DNA from: Mesocentrotus franciscanus
Taxonomy: Eukaryota; Echinodermata; Echinoidea; Camarodonta; Strongylocentrotidae
DNA length: 64,000 nucleotides
Direction: 5' to 3'
Assembly (NCBI GenBank): GCA_037976565.1
Contig: CP137682.1
Coordinates: 30,473,790-30,537,789, forward strand
The notes beneath the pieces were generated by a model. The model had not been told where the DNA came from. It made no database searches and worked only from the letters and a program-made list of their open reading frames with translations. Positions 36,994-49,825 of the stretch are shown here, piece by piece. A program made the position numbers and the translations under genes. Positions within the stretch are counted from its first letter, which is position 1. Each line of letters opens with the position of its first letter.

Positions 36994-37618
36994 AGGTGAT
37001 CTGTCATTGACAGATCACCTATTGATTTCGTCAGAATTTTCTTTCTTCTTTATTTATTAGGTGATCTGTCATTGACAGATCACTANNNNNNNNNNNNNNN
37101 NNNNNNNNNNNNNNNNNNNNNNNNNNNNNNNNNNNNNNNNNNNNNNNNNNNNNNNNNNNNNNNNNNNNNNNNNNNNNNNNNNNNNNNNNNNNNNNNNNNN
37201 NNNNNNNNNNNNNNNNNNNNNNNNNNNNNNNNNNNNNNNNNNNNNNNNNNNNNNNNNNNNNNNNNNNNNNNNNNNNNNNNNNNNNNNNNNNNNNNNNNNN
37301 NNNNNNNNNNNNNNNNNNNNNNNNNNNNNNNNNNNNNNNNNNNNNNNNNNNNNNNNNNNNNNNNNNNNNNNNNNNNNNNNNNNNNNNNNNNNNNNNNNNN
37401 NNNNNNNNNNNNNNNNNNNNNNNNNNNNNNNNNNNNNNNNNNNNNNNNNNNNNNNNNNNNNNNNNNNNNNNNNNNNNNNNNNNNNNNNNNNNNNNNNNNN
37501 NNNNNNNNNNNNNNNNNNNNNNNNNNNNNNNNNNNNNNNNNNNNNNNNNNNNNNNNNNNNNNNNNNNNNNNNNNNNNNNNNNNNNTTTATTAGGTGATCT
37601 GTCATTGACAGATCACCT
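36994..37618 (+). repeat. Left-end hairpin array interrupted by an assembly gap
   Basis: Hairpins 36994-37020, 37059-37085 (cut by the gap, last bases altered) and 37592-37618 are of a second stem type, AGGTGATCTGTC pairing perfectly with GACAGATCACCT around ATT. More copies probably lie in the gap. Confidence 0.88.
37086..37585. other. Assembly gap (500 N) inside a hairpin array
   Basis: Exactly 500 N, flanked on both sides by copies of the same left-end hairpin. The real size is unknown. Confidence 0.99.
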
Positions 37619-38849
37619 ATTGATTTTGTCAGAATTTTCTTTCTTTATTATTATTTATTATTTTTATTTCATCCGTACACTTTTTGTGTAAACGTTTACT
37701 CGAAATCGACATGGTCAATTTCCTTCAAATTTCTGTCAGTCATCAGGCCCTATAATATCAAGTTCTAGTAACTTTCTCAAGGTCATGGGGTCATCGTGAC
37801 GTCATCCAGGCGCCATTTGTAAACATCAGGTCATTATCTTATCTCGATAACGAGTCATCAAAAATCAACCATATTTGGTATACATCAATTTTAGGTCAAA
37901 GGTCAACAAAAATGTCGACAAAATCCGCGTGCGCACCTCGACGCGCGCGTACGCGCGCATCAAAATTTCAAAATGCTCAATTCGTCCCAAATTTTGTTTG
38001 CACACGTTTCAGGCCATTTAAGCATTTTCAAAATTTGCGCGCACTTATGCGCGCGCGTTTTCGCGCGTATTGGCATTTACAACATCAAATCACCAAATTT
38101 TTCTGCATCATATTTGGCACATTTTTCCAAGCATTTTGATACCTTGTTCACTTTTTCTGACCAGTAATAACGCAATGAGCGTCCGTCAAAGTATAACAGC
38201 ACCCGCGGACGCTATCTCTATCCACAATACATAGGCAAAAACATGCCTATACAAAACTCATTGTAACTCTTCAGAATGGATGGATACCCCCAATTTTTTT
38301 CATATTTGGATAGATTATGAGTCGGAGATATGATTTCATGTCTCATTTGACCCTCAATCAACTCATGACGTCATCATATCGGCCTCCGAACTCAAAATTT
38401 CAATTTGCATATTATGACGTCAGCATATTTTTGGAAAATTGATTGTATCTCTGTAAATATTGATCGATTTTCTTCCAAATTTTGATATGTTCTAGCTGAG
38501 ACAATTCTCTACAAATGCAGTCACCACGATTTTCATTTTGACAAAGGCATCATGACGTATTTTGGGATTAAAGGAGGCATGTCAATTTTTCACATTTTGC
38601 GTGTATTCTCTATGGGACATGACTTTTTTCTAAACTGGATTCTACATTCCCGTCTTTCGCGAGCAATATCTCCGTCGTTTTAGCTTTGTTTCGCTGAGCT
38701 TCGAGTATGTTGTAGCTGAGACAATAAGCTATCGTAAGTGTGCCCTTTATTTTTCGATCAGATGCCGGGATCATGCTCATATTTCACTTGCAAAGTGGGA
38801 TTTGAGAATTCCATTTTCCGTTCACGTGTAATGTCTATGTGGATTATTT

Positions 38850-38913
38850 TGGTATAGTGGTCATAGCACTTGCCTCCCATTCCGGCGACCCAAGTTCGAT
38901 TCCTGGTGGGTCA
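38850..38913 (+). pseudogene. tRNA-Gly-like Pol III cassette, copy 9
   Basis: Identical to copy 2; 13-T run. Confidence 0.7.
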
Positions 38914-40074
38914 TTTTTTTTTTTTTGCCGTCGTTTTAAATTTGATTTTATGATCTTCTTCGACTATTATAACATATTATCATATACAATCACAAACAAT
39001 GTAATAAAATGCCTAATTTTGCGTGTTATATCTATGGGAGAAGAATGTCAATCGTTTGAGTACAACCCTATGGGAAATCTGATTCCTTGTCGTGTATTAA
39101 ACCTATAGGGTTAATCTCCCAAGTCTGTTGGAATATATCAAATCATCCCATTTTCATGATGTTTAGTCTCCTTCCCAGACGTTTATACTTTCCAGTAATT
39201 CAGCCCAGGTATATGCAATCTTTACGTCTCTCCCGCGGACATAGAATTGTTTACATGTCTATAACTTCTCTCTTTCTCTATAATATAGTAAATATTCAAT
39301 TCTATTTATGCTGGAAATATTAAAAGCATCGTTCTCCATTGCATCTCTTTCTCTTGCTCTCTGTTGCTCTGTTTCCCTTCCCCTCTCTTGATCTGCCCTC
39401 TATCCTTCTCTTGCTCTCTCATTGCATCTCTCTCTCTACTCTTTCACTCTCTCCCTATCTCTGTCTCCCTCTCTTGCTCTGCCTAGCTCCCTCTGTCTCT
39501 GCCTCTCATTGTATACTCTCTCACCCTCTCCCTTTCCCGGCCTCTGGTTCTCGTTCTCCCTCCGATATCTATTGTAATTTTCTTTAATTTCCTCTAGCTC
39601 TTCATTTTGCCCTTTGTATTCTTATTTCACCCCTACCATGTCCTCTCTCCTTCAAAGTGTATGCATTCTGATTCCTCTTTCTTCCCTCGGTCCAGCTCAT
39701 GTATTTTTACATGTCAATAACTCGTCTCCCTCTCTCCTTCTCTATATCTATATTTTCATTAAATTTCATTATGATCATGATTTTGATCATAATCATTTCT
39801 CAATATTTTGTTCATCAGTTAAGTTATCACTTCAGTTCAGGTCACAGTTCAATCTATCAGTTCATTCATCAGTTCATCAGTTTAGCTCATCAATTCAGTT
39901 CATTTCACATCAGTTCAATCTATCAGTTCATCAGTACTTCATTCATCAGTTCATATCTTAATACATCATTTTACATTAACATCATTAAATTGGATCATTG
40001 AATTGAAGATTAGCATGATCATAAGATTGAAGACAGATCACCTAATTCGTCCTGATGACGAATTACTTTTCTAG

Positions 40075-42497
40075 TTTTTATTTCATCCGTACACTTTTTT
40101 GTGTAGCGTTTACTCGAAATCGACATGGTCAATTTCCTTCAATTTCTGTCAGTCATCAGGCCCTATAATATCAAGTTCTAGTAACTTTCTCAAGGTCATG
40201 GGGTCATCGTGACGTCATCCAGGCGCCATTTTGTAAACATCAGGTCATTATCTTATCTCGATAACGAGTCATCAAAAATCAACCATATTTGGTATACATC
40301 AATTTTAGGTCAAAGGTCAACAAAAAATGTCGACAAAATCCGCGTGCGCACCTCGACGCGCGCATACGCGCATCAAAATTTCAAAATGCTCCAATTCGTC
40401 CCAAATTTTGTTTGCACACGTTTCAGGCCATTTTAAGCATTTTCAAAATTTGCGCGCGCGCACTTATACGCGCGCGTTTTCGCGCGTATTGGCATTTACA
40501 ACATCAAATCACCAAATTTTTCTGTCATCATATTTGGCACATTTTTCCAAGCATTTTGATACCTTGTTTAACTTTTTCTGACCAGTAATAACGCAATGAG
40601 CGTCCGTCAAAGTATAACAGCACCCGCGGACCGCGCTATCTCTATCCACAATACATAGGCAAAAACATGCCTATACAAAACTCATTGTAACTCTTCAGAA
40701 TGGATGGATACCCCAATTTTTTTCATATTTGGATAGATTATGAGTCGGAGATATGATTTCATGTCTCATTTGACCCTCAATCAACTCATGACGTCATCAT
40801 ATCGGCCTCCGAACTCAAAATTTCAATTTGCATATTATGACGTCAGCATATTTTTGGAAAATTGATTGTATCTCTGTAAATATTGATCGATTTTCTTCCA
40901 AATTTTGATATGTTCTAGCTGAGACAATTCTCTACAAATGCAGTCACCACGATTTTCATTTTGACAAAGGCATCATGGCGTATTTTTGGGATTAAAGGAG
41001 GCATGTCAATTTTCACATTTTGCGTGTATTCTCTATGGGACATGACTTTTTCCTAAACTGGATTCTACATTCCCGTCTTTCGCGAGCAATATCTCCGTCG
41101 TTTTAGCTTTGTTTTCGCTGAGCTTCGAGTATGTTGTAGCTGAGACAATAAGCTATCACAAGTGTGCCCTTTATTTTTCGATCAGATGCCGGGATCATGC
41201 TCATATTTCACTTGCAAAGTGGGATTTGAGAATTCCATTTTCCGTTCACGTGTAATGTCTATGTGGATTATTTTGGTATAGTGGTCATAGCACTTGCCTC
41301 CCATTCCGGCGACCCAAGTTCGATTCCTGGTGGGTCATTTTTTTTTTTTTGCCGTCGTTTTAAATTTGATTTTATGATCTTCTTCGACTATTATAACATA
41401 TTATCATATACAATCACAAACAATGTAATAAAATGCCTAATTTTGCGTGTTATATCTATGGGAGAAGAATGTCAATCGTTTGAGTACAACCCTATGGGAA
41501 ATCTGATTCCTTGTCGTGTATTAAACCTATAGGGTTAATCTCCCAAGTCTGTTGGAATATATCAAATCATCCCATTTTCATGATGTTTAGTCTCCTTCCC
41601 AGACGTTTATACTTTCCAGTAATTCAGCCCAGGTATATGCAATCTTTACGTCTCTCCCGGACATAGAATTGTTTACATGTCTATAACTTCTCTCTTTCTC
41701 TATAATATAGTAAATATTCAATTCTATTTATGCTGGAAATATTAAAAGCATCGTTCTCCATTGCATCTCTTTCTCTTGCTCTCTCTTGCTCTGTTTCCCT
41801 TCCCCTCTCTTGATCTGCCCTCTATCCTTCTCTTGCTCTCTCATTGCATCTCTCTCTCTACTCTTTCACTCTCTCCCTATCTCTGTCTCCCTCTCTTGCT
41901 CTGCCTAGCTCCCTCTGTCTCTGCCTCTCATTGTATACTCTCTCACCCTCTCCCTTTCCCGGCCTCTGGTTCTCGTTCTCCCTCCGATATCTATTGTAAT
42001 TTTCTTTAATTTCCTCTAGCTCTTCATTTTGCCCTTTGTATTCTTATTTCACCCCTACCATGTCCTCTCTCCTTCAAAGTGTATGCATTCTGATTCCTCT
42101 TTCTTCCCTCGGTCCAGCTCATGTATTTTTACATGTCAATAACTCGTCTCCCTCTCTCCTTCTCTATATCTATATTTTCATTAAATTTCATTATGATCAT
42201 GATTTTGATCATAATCATTTCTCAATATTTTGTTCATCAGTTAAGTTATCACTTCAGTTCAGGTCACAGTTCAATCTATCAGTTCATTCATCAGTTCATC
42301 AGTTTAGCTCATCAATTCAGTTCATTTCACATCAGTTCAATCTATCAGTTCATCAGTACTTCATTCATCAGTTCATATCTTAATACATCATTTTACATTA
42401 ACATCATTAAATTGGATCATTGAATTGAAGATTAGCATGATCATAAGAATTGAAGACAGATCACCTAATTCGTCCTGATGACGAATTACTTTTCTAT
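40075..42497 (+). mobile_element. Helitron-like unit 15, 3' terminus mutated
   Basis: This 2423-bp unit has no left hairpin. It has CpG tracts (40340-40490), a tRNA-like sequence (41274-41337), CT-rich tract (41760-41980), TTCATCAG repeats (42235-42375) and right hairpin 42466-42488. The terminal tetranucleotide is CTAT (42494-42497) instead of CTAG. Confidence 0.74.
41274..41337 (+). pseudogene. tRNA-Gly-like Pol III cassette, copy 10
   Basis: Identical to copy 2; 13-T run. Confidence 0.7.
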
Positions 42498-42506
42498 TAT
42501 TTTATT

Positions 42507-42620
42507 AGGTGATCTGTCATTGACAGATCACCTATTGATTTTGTCAAATTTTCTTTCTTTATTATTGGTGATCTGTCACAGATCACCTTTATTTAAATTT
42601 TCAGTGATCGACAGATCATT
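42507..42620 (+). repeat. Left-end hairpins, one intact and two degenerate
   Basis: 42507-42533 is the perfect second stem type. 42567-42587 is shortened to GGTGATCTGTCACAGATCAC. A third remnant, GTGATCGACAGATCA, lies near 42604-42618. They form a decay series within 115 bp. Confidence 0.8.
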
Positions 42621-43863
42621 TGGTCAAATTTCTTTCATTATTATTTATTATTTATTTATTTATTATTTCATCCGTACACTTTTTGTGTAGCGTTTACTCG
42701 AAATCGACATGTCAATTTCCTCGAATTTCTGTCAGTCATCAGGCCCTATAATATCAAGTTCTAGTAACTTTCTCAAGGTCATGGGGTCATCGTGACGTCA
42801 TCCAGGCGCCATTTTGTAAACATCAGGTCATTATCATATCTCGATAACGAGTCATCAAAAATCAACCATATTTGGTATACATCAATTTTAGGTCAAAGGT
42901 CAACAAAAATGTCGACAAAATCCGCGTGCGCACCTCGACGCGCGCGTACGCGCGCATCAAAATTTCAAAATGCTCCAATTCGTCCCAAATTTTGTTTGCA
43001 CACGTTTCAGGCCATTTTAAGCATTTTCAAAATTTGCGCGCGCACTTATGCGCGCGCGTTTTCGCGCGTTTGGCATTTGCACATTTTCAACATCAGAATC
43101 GCAAATTTTTTCTGTCATCATATTTGGCACATTTTTCCAAGCATTTTGATACCTTGTTCAACTTTTTCTGACCAGTAATAACGCAATGAGCGTCCGTCAA
43201 AGTATAACAGCACCCGCGGACCGCGCTATCTCTATCCACAATACATAGGCAAAAACATGCCTATACAAAACTCATTGTAACTCTTCAGAATGGATGGATA
43301 CCCCAATTTTTTTCATATTTGGATAGATTATGAGTCGGAGATATGATTTCATGTCTCATTTGACCCTCAATCAACTCATGACGTCATCATATCGGCCTCC
43401 GAACTCAAAATTTCAATTTGCATATTATGACGTCAGCATATTTTTGGAAAATTGATTGTATCTCTGTAAATATTGATCGATTTTCTTCCAAATTTTGATA
43501 TGTTCTAGCTGAGACAATTCTCTACAAATGCAGTCACCACGATTTTCATTTTGACAAAGGCATCATGACGTATTTTGGGATTAAAGGAGGCATGTCAATT
43601 TTTCACATTTTGCGTGTATTCTCTATGGGACATGACTTTTTTCTAAACTGGATTCTACATTCCCGTCTTTCGCGAGCAATATCTCCGTCGTTTTAGCTTT
43701 GTTTTCGCCGAGCTTCGAGTATGTTGTAGCTGAGACAATAAGCTATCACAAGTGTGCCCTTTATTTTTCGATCAGATGCCGGGATCAAGCTCATATTTCA
43801 CTTGCAAAGTGGGATTTGAGAATTCCATTTTCCGTTCACGTGTAATGTCTATGTGGATTATTT

Positions 43864-43927
43864 TGGTATAGTGGTCATAGCACTTGCCTCCCATTCCGGC
43901 GACCCAAGTTCGATTCCTGGTGGGTCA
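43864..43927 (+). pseudogene. tRNA-Gly-like Pol III cassette, copy 11
   Basis: Identical to copy 2; 17-T run. Confidence 0.7.
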
Positions 43928-45299
43928 TTTTTTTTTTTTTTTTTGCCGTCGTTTTAAATTTGATTTTATGATCTTCTTCGACTATTATAACATATTATCA
44001 TATACAATCACAAACAATGTAATAAAATGCCTAATTTTGCGTGTTATATCTATGGGAGAAGAATGTCAATCGTTTGAGTACAACCCTATGGGAAATCTGA
44101 TTCCTTGTCGTGTATTAAACCTATAGGGTTAATCTCCCAAGTCTGTTGGAATATATCAAATCATCCCATTTTCATGATGTTTAGTCTCCTTCCCAGACGT
44201 TTATACTTTCCAGTTATTCAGCCCAGGTATATGCAATCTTTACGTCTCTCCCGGACATAGAATTGTTTACATGTCTATAACTTCTCTCTTCTCTATAATA
44301 TAGTAAATATTCAATTCTATTTATGCTGGAAATATTAAAAGCATCGTTCTCCATTGCATCTCTTTCTCTTGCTCTCTCTCTCTCTCTGCTCTGTTTCCCT
44401 TCCCTCTCTTGATCTGCCCTCTATCCTTCTCTTGCTCTCTCATTGCATCTCTCTCTCTACTCTTTCACTCTCTCCCTATCTCTGTCTCCCTCTCTTGCTC
44501 TGCCTAGCTCCCTCTGTCTCTGCCTCTCATTGTATACTCTCTCACCCTCTCCCTTTCCCGGCCTCTGGTTCTCGTTCTCCCTCCGATATCTATTGTAATT
44601 TTCTTTAATTTCCTCTAGCTCTTCATTTTGCCCTTTGTATTCTTATTTCACCCCTACCATGTTTCCTTATACTATCCTCTCTCCTTCAAAGTGTATGCAT
44701 TCTGATTCCTCTTTCTTCCCTCGGTCCAGCTCATGTATTTTTACATGTCAATAACTCGTCTCCCTCTCTCCTTCTCTATATCTATATTTTCATTAAATTT
44801 CATTATGATCATGATTTTGATCATAATCATTTCTCAATATTTTGTTCATCAGTTAAGTTATCACTTCAGTTCAGGTCACAGTTCAATCTATCAGTTCATT
44901 CATCAGTTCATCAGTTTAGCTCATCAATTCAGTTCATTTCACATCAGTTCAATCTATCAGTTCATCAGTTCATCAGTACTTCATTCATTTCATATCTTAA
45001 TACATCATTTTACATTAACATCATTAAATTGGATCATTGAATTGAAGATGAGCATAATCATAAGAATTGAAGACAGATCACCTAATTCGTCCTGAATGAC
45101 GAATTAAATTTCTAGTTATTAGGTGGTCTGTCGTCTTCGACAGATCACCTATTGATTTCGTCAGAATTTTCTTTCTTTCTTTATTTTTATTTCCTACACT
45201 TTTTTGTGTAGAGGATAACTCAAGATCGGTTCAGTCAATTTCGTTCAATTTTGGCACAGTCATAGGTCATTGTCATAAGACGTGACAGGAACATTTTCA

Positions 45300-45460
45300 A
45301 GGTCATCAGGTCATCGTGACGTCATCCAGGCGCCATTTTGTGAAATCACATTATCAATCATATCTTCATGATGCGTCATCAAAGGTAATTCATATTCATA
45401 TCACATATACTTCAGGTCAAGGGTCAACAGGTCATGTCATCAAAGGTCACATAAAGGTCA
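45300..45460 (+). promoter_or_regulatory. AGGTCA half-site cassette with DR2, DR1, DR5
   Basis: DR2 at 45300/45308, DR1 at 45414/45421 and DR5 at 45444/45455. The layout matches unit 6. Confidence 0.4.
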
Positions 45461-46370
45461 TGACGCGCGCGTACGCGCGCGTCAAAATTTTAAAATGCTC
45501 AAAATCACTTATCTATTAAACGAGAGTACGAATAAGGTCATTTTATGCATTTCAACAATTTCCGTCCGTGCGCGTCCGCGCGCGCGTTTTCGCGCGCACC
45601 GCGTACAAAACGTAAAACGCCGTTTTTTCGCATGGTTTGTATTCCTGACACTATCCTTGACAATTACCAACTATTTCCAGTCATTCTCGACCTTCCATAA
45701 TGCAATGCGTCCGTCAAACTTTAAAATTCGTGCGCGCGTCAATGGGCAATATAATGTAAAAGTAGTAATAACATGTCTATATAAAATCCGCCATAGCTCG
45801 TCAGAATGCCTAAATACCCCCAATTTTTAAACATTTTCTGAAGCCCATGAAATGTCAGTATTTCATGTATAATTTTGTCCAATCGTATGTTCTAACGTCG
45901 TCATATTTGCATATGAACTCGAAAATTTGATTTTGAAATATGACATCATAATTTTGGAAAATTGATTGTATTCTGTAAATATTGTCGATTTTCTTCCAAA
46001 TTTTGATATGTTCTAGCTGAGACAATTCTCTACAAATGCAGTCACCACGATTTTCATTTTGACAAAGGCATCATGGCGTATTTTGCGATTAAAGGAGGCA
46101 TGTCAATTTTTCACATTTTGCGTGTATTCTCTATGGGACATGACTTTTCTCAAAACTGGATTCTACATTCCCGTCTTTCGCGAGCAATATCTCCGTCGTT
46201 TTAGTTTTGTTTTTGCTGAGCTTTGAGTATGTTGTAGCTGAGACAATAAGCTATCACAAGTGTGCCCTTTATTTTCGATCAGATGCCGGGATCATGCTCA
46301 TATTTCACTTGCAAAGTGGGATTTGAGAATTCCATTTTCCGTTCACGTGTAATGTCTATGTGGATTATTT

Positions 46371-46434
46371 TGGTATAGTGGTCATAGCACTTGCCTCCCA
46401 TTCCGGCGACCCAAGTTCGATTCCTGGTGGGTCA
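46371..46434 (+). pseudogene. tRNA-Gly-like Pol III cassette, copy 12
   Basis: Identical to copy 2; 13-T run. Confidence 0.7.
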
Positions 46435-47317
46435 TTTTTTTTTTTTTGCCGTCGTTTTAAATTTGATTTTATGATCTTCTTCGACTATTATAACATATTA
46501 TCATATACAATCACAAACAATGTAATAAAATGCCTAATTTTGCGTGTTATATCTATGGGAGAAGAATGTCAATCGTTTGAGTACAACCCTATGGGAAATC
46601 TGGTATTAAACCTAATATAGGGTTTATCTCCCAACTCTGCTACAATATCAAATCACCTTGCTAGTCTCCTTCCCAGACGTTTTTACTTTTTCCAGTTATT
46701 CAGCCCAAGGTATATGCATGTTTACGTCTCTCCCGTGGACATAGAATTGTTTACTTGTCTATACTTCTCTCTTTCTCTATTTTAATTCTTTTTATGCTGG
46801 ATATATTAAATGCATCGTTCTCCATTGCATCTCTCTCTTTCTCCTCTCTCTGCTCTGTTTCCCTTCTCTCTTGTTTGCCCTCTCTCCTCTCTTGCTCTGT
46901 CTCTGCATATATATCTCTCTACTCTTTTACCCTCTCCCTCTCTGCCTCCCTCTACCTCGACCTCTTGCCTTGCCTCCCTCTTATTCTCTTGCTCTGTCTC
47001 CCTCTGCCTCTGCCCTTCTCTTTTCTTCTCTCTCACCTCTACCTCTCCGCCTCTGGTTCTCGTTCTCCTTCTATTATGTCTTGTAATGTTCCTTAATTTT
47101 CTATAGCTCTGCCCTTTGCCCTTTGGCCTTGGAACTCAAAATACAATTGCATATTATGACGTCATATTTATGGAAAATTGATTGTATCTCTGTAAATATG
47201 GATCGATTTTCTTCCAAATTTTGATATGTTGTAGCTAAGACAATTTTCTACAAGATCAGTTATTCAGATTATATAACAGACCACCTAATTCGTCCTCATG
47301 ACGAATTACATTTCTAG

Positions 47318-48570
47318 TTTTTATTAGGTGGTCTGTCAACGACAGACTACCTATTGATTTCGAAATTTTCTTTCTTTATTTCTTCCGTACACTTTTTGTG
47401 TACGTTTACTCGAAATCGACATGGTCAATTTCCTCGATTTCTGTCAGTCATCAGGCCCTATAATATCAAGTTCAAGTAACCTTCTCAAGGTCATGGAGTC
47501 ATCGTGACGTCATCCAGGCGCCATTTTGTGATATTTTCTGAAAATCACAAACGATCATAACTTCATAACAGAAATCATTTCTCATTCATATTTACCATGA
47601 TCAAGGTCAATATCCGTCCGGTCAATTTCAGGTCAATAAACGCGCGCGCGCGCCGTCCGCGCGCGTCAGTGCGCGCGCAAATTAAAATGCTAAATCGTCT
47701 CAAATTCATTTTGCATACGTTTCAGGTCATTTTAAGCATTTCGCAAAAAAACGCGAAACGCGAATTTTCCGCGTTTTCGATCGTGACAGCCAGCAAACAA
47801 ATTCCTCCTAGTTTATTTTTGACATGATATTCCTCATTTTTTCCGAACAATTTGATACCATGTTTATCTTTTATGACCATTAATAACGGAATGAGCGTCC
47901 GTTCAAGAAACATGTCCGTGCGCGCGAGCTCTTGTAATACATAGCATATATGGGCAAAAACATGCCTATACAAAATCCATTATAGCTCTGGGATGCATGG
48001 GACCCTCAATTTTTTTTCATATTTGGATAGATTATGAGTCGGAGATATGATTTCTGTCTCATTTGGCCATTATATATATCATGACGTCATCATAATGGCC
48101 TCCGAACTCAAAATTTCAATTTGCATATTATGACGTCAGCATATTTATGGAAAATTGATTGTATCTCTGTAAATATTGATCAATTTTCTTCCAAATTTTG
48201 ATATGTTGTAGCTGAGACAATTCTCTACAAATGCAGTGCCCATCATTTTCATTTTGATGAAGTCATCATGGTGAAAATTTCATTTGAAGAGGACATGTCA
48301 AATTTTCTTAATTTGCGTGTTATGTCTATGGGACATGACGTTCACATCATGAATCTACATGACATTAATCTTTGAGCACTATCTAGCTTATTTGTGCTCT
48401 TTTTTTCTCCCAAACTTTGGTATGTTGTAGCTGAGACAATAAGCTATAAAGTGTGCTTTTTGGTTTTTGATCAGATGTTGGGATCATGTCAAATTTCAAT
48501 TGAAAGTTGAAATTGAGAATTCGGTAGAACTTTGCAGGAACCATGCATTAGGTGATACGTACGTATTATT
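47318..48570 (+). mobile_element. 1.25-kb tandem Helitron-like unit 18a
   Basis: Left hairpin 47326-47352 is of a third stem type (AGGTGGTCTGTC with GACAGACTACCT around AAC). The left segment is of a fourth type (GTGATATTTTCTGAAAATCAC after GGCGCCATTTT). CpG tract at 47640-47685, an internal ~225-bp module, and an end with TTAGGTGATACGTACGTATT. There is no tRNA-like sequence, CT tract or CTAG hairpin. Confidence 0.68.
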
Positions 48571-49825
48571 AGGTGGTCTGTCAACGACAGACTACCTATT
48601 GATTTCGTCAGAATTTTCTTTCTTTATTATTTCTTCCGTACACTTTTTTGTGTAAACGTTTACTCGAAATCGACATGGTCAATTTCCTTCGAATTTCTGT
48701 CAGTCATCAGGCCCTATAATATCAAGTTCATAACCTTCTCAAGGTCATGAGTCATCGTGACGTCATCCAGGCGCCATTTTGTGATATTTTCTGAAAATCA
48801 CAAACGATCATAACTTCATAACAGAAAGTCATTTCTCATTCATATTACCATGATCAAGGTCAATATCCGTCCGGTCAATTTCAGGTCAATAAACGCGCGC
48901 GTACGTCCGCGCGTCAGTGCGCGCGCAAATTTAAAAATGCTCAAAATCGTCTCAAATTCATTTTGCATACGTTTCAGGTCATTTAAGCATTTCGCAAAAA
49001 ACGCGAAAACGCGAATTTTCGCGCGTTTTCGTTCGTGACAGCCGAACGAAAAATAAATTCCTCCTAGTTTATTTTGACATGATATTCCTCATTTTTTTTT
49101 CGAACAATTTGATACCATGTTTATCTTTTATGACCATTAATAACGGAATGAGCGTCCGTTCAAGAAACATGTCCGTGCGCGCGGCTCTTGTAATACATAG
49201 CATATGGGCAAAAACATGCCTATACAAAATCATTATAGCTCTTTGGGATGCACAGGGACCCTCAATTTTTTTCATATTTGGATAGATTATGAGTCGGAGA
49301 TATGATTTCTGGTCTCATTTGGCCATTATATATATCGTGACATCATCATAATGGCCTCCAACTCAAAATTTCAATTTGCATATTATGACGTCAGCATATT
49401 TATGGAAAATTGATTGTATCTCTGTAATATTGATCAATTTTCTTCCAAATTTTGATATGTTGTAGCTGAGACAATTCTCTACAAGATAAGTGCCCATCAT
49501 TTTCATTTTGATGACGTCATCATGGTGAAAATTTCATTTGAAGATGACATGTCAGAATTTTCAATTTGCGTGTTATGTCTATGGACGGTGAATTTCGTTC
49601 ATCATGAATCTACATGACATTAATCTTTGAGCACTATCTAGCTTATTTGTGCTCCTTTTCTCCCAAATTTGGTATGTTATAGCTGAGACTATAAGCTATA
49701 AAAACCGTGCTTTTGGTTTTTGATCAGATGTTGGGATCATGTCAAAACTTTCAATTGAAAGTTGAAATTGCGAATTCGGTAGAACTTTGCAGGAACCATG
49801 CATTAGGTGATACGTACGTATTATT
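48571..49825 (+). mobile_element. 1.25-kb tandem Helitron-like unit 18b
   Basis: Left hairpin 48571-48597 abuts the previous copy's ATACGTACGTATTATT. This 1255-bp unit is the direct tandem neighbour of 18a with the same ends and module order. Confidence 0.68.

Larger units (their letters stand above)
36994..40074 (+). mobile_element. Helitron-like unit 14 (contains a gap)
   Basis: The left segment is of a third type (TAAACATCAGGTCATTATC after GGCGCCATTTG). It has CpG tracts (37925-38065), internal modules, a tRNA-like sequence (38850-38913), CT-rich tract (39335-39560) and TTCATCAG repeats (39815-39955). The right hairpin is 40043-40065 with loop CTGAT, and CTAG is 40071-40074. Units 15, 16 and 22 are near-copies. 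Confidence 0.74.
42498..45115 (+). mobile_element. Helitron-like unit 16
   Basis: It starts with one intact and two decayed left hairpins. CpG tracts lie at 42925-43070, the tRNA-like sequence at 43864-43927, CT-rich tract at 44350-44580 and TTCATCAG repeats at 44840-44985. The right hairpin is 45083-45106 with a 6-nt loop, and CTAG is 45112-45115. Confidence 0.74.
45116..47317 (+). mobile_element. Helitron-like unit 17, complete
   Basis: One left hairpin (45121-45150, loop TCTT) begins five bases after the previous CTAG. It has a half-site cassette (45300-45460), CpG tracts (45462-45605), a tRNA-like sequence (46371-46434), CT-rich tract (46825-47065), right hairpin 47286-47308 and CTAG 47314-47317. 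With one hairpin at each end it is the simplest full-length copy (about 2.2 kb). Confidence 0.78.
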
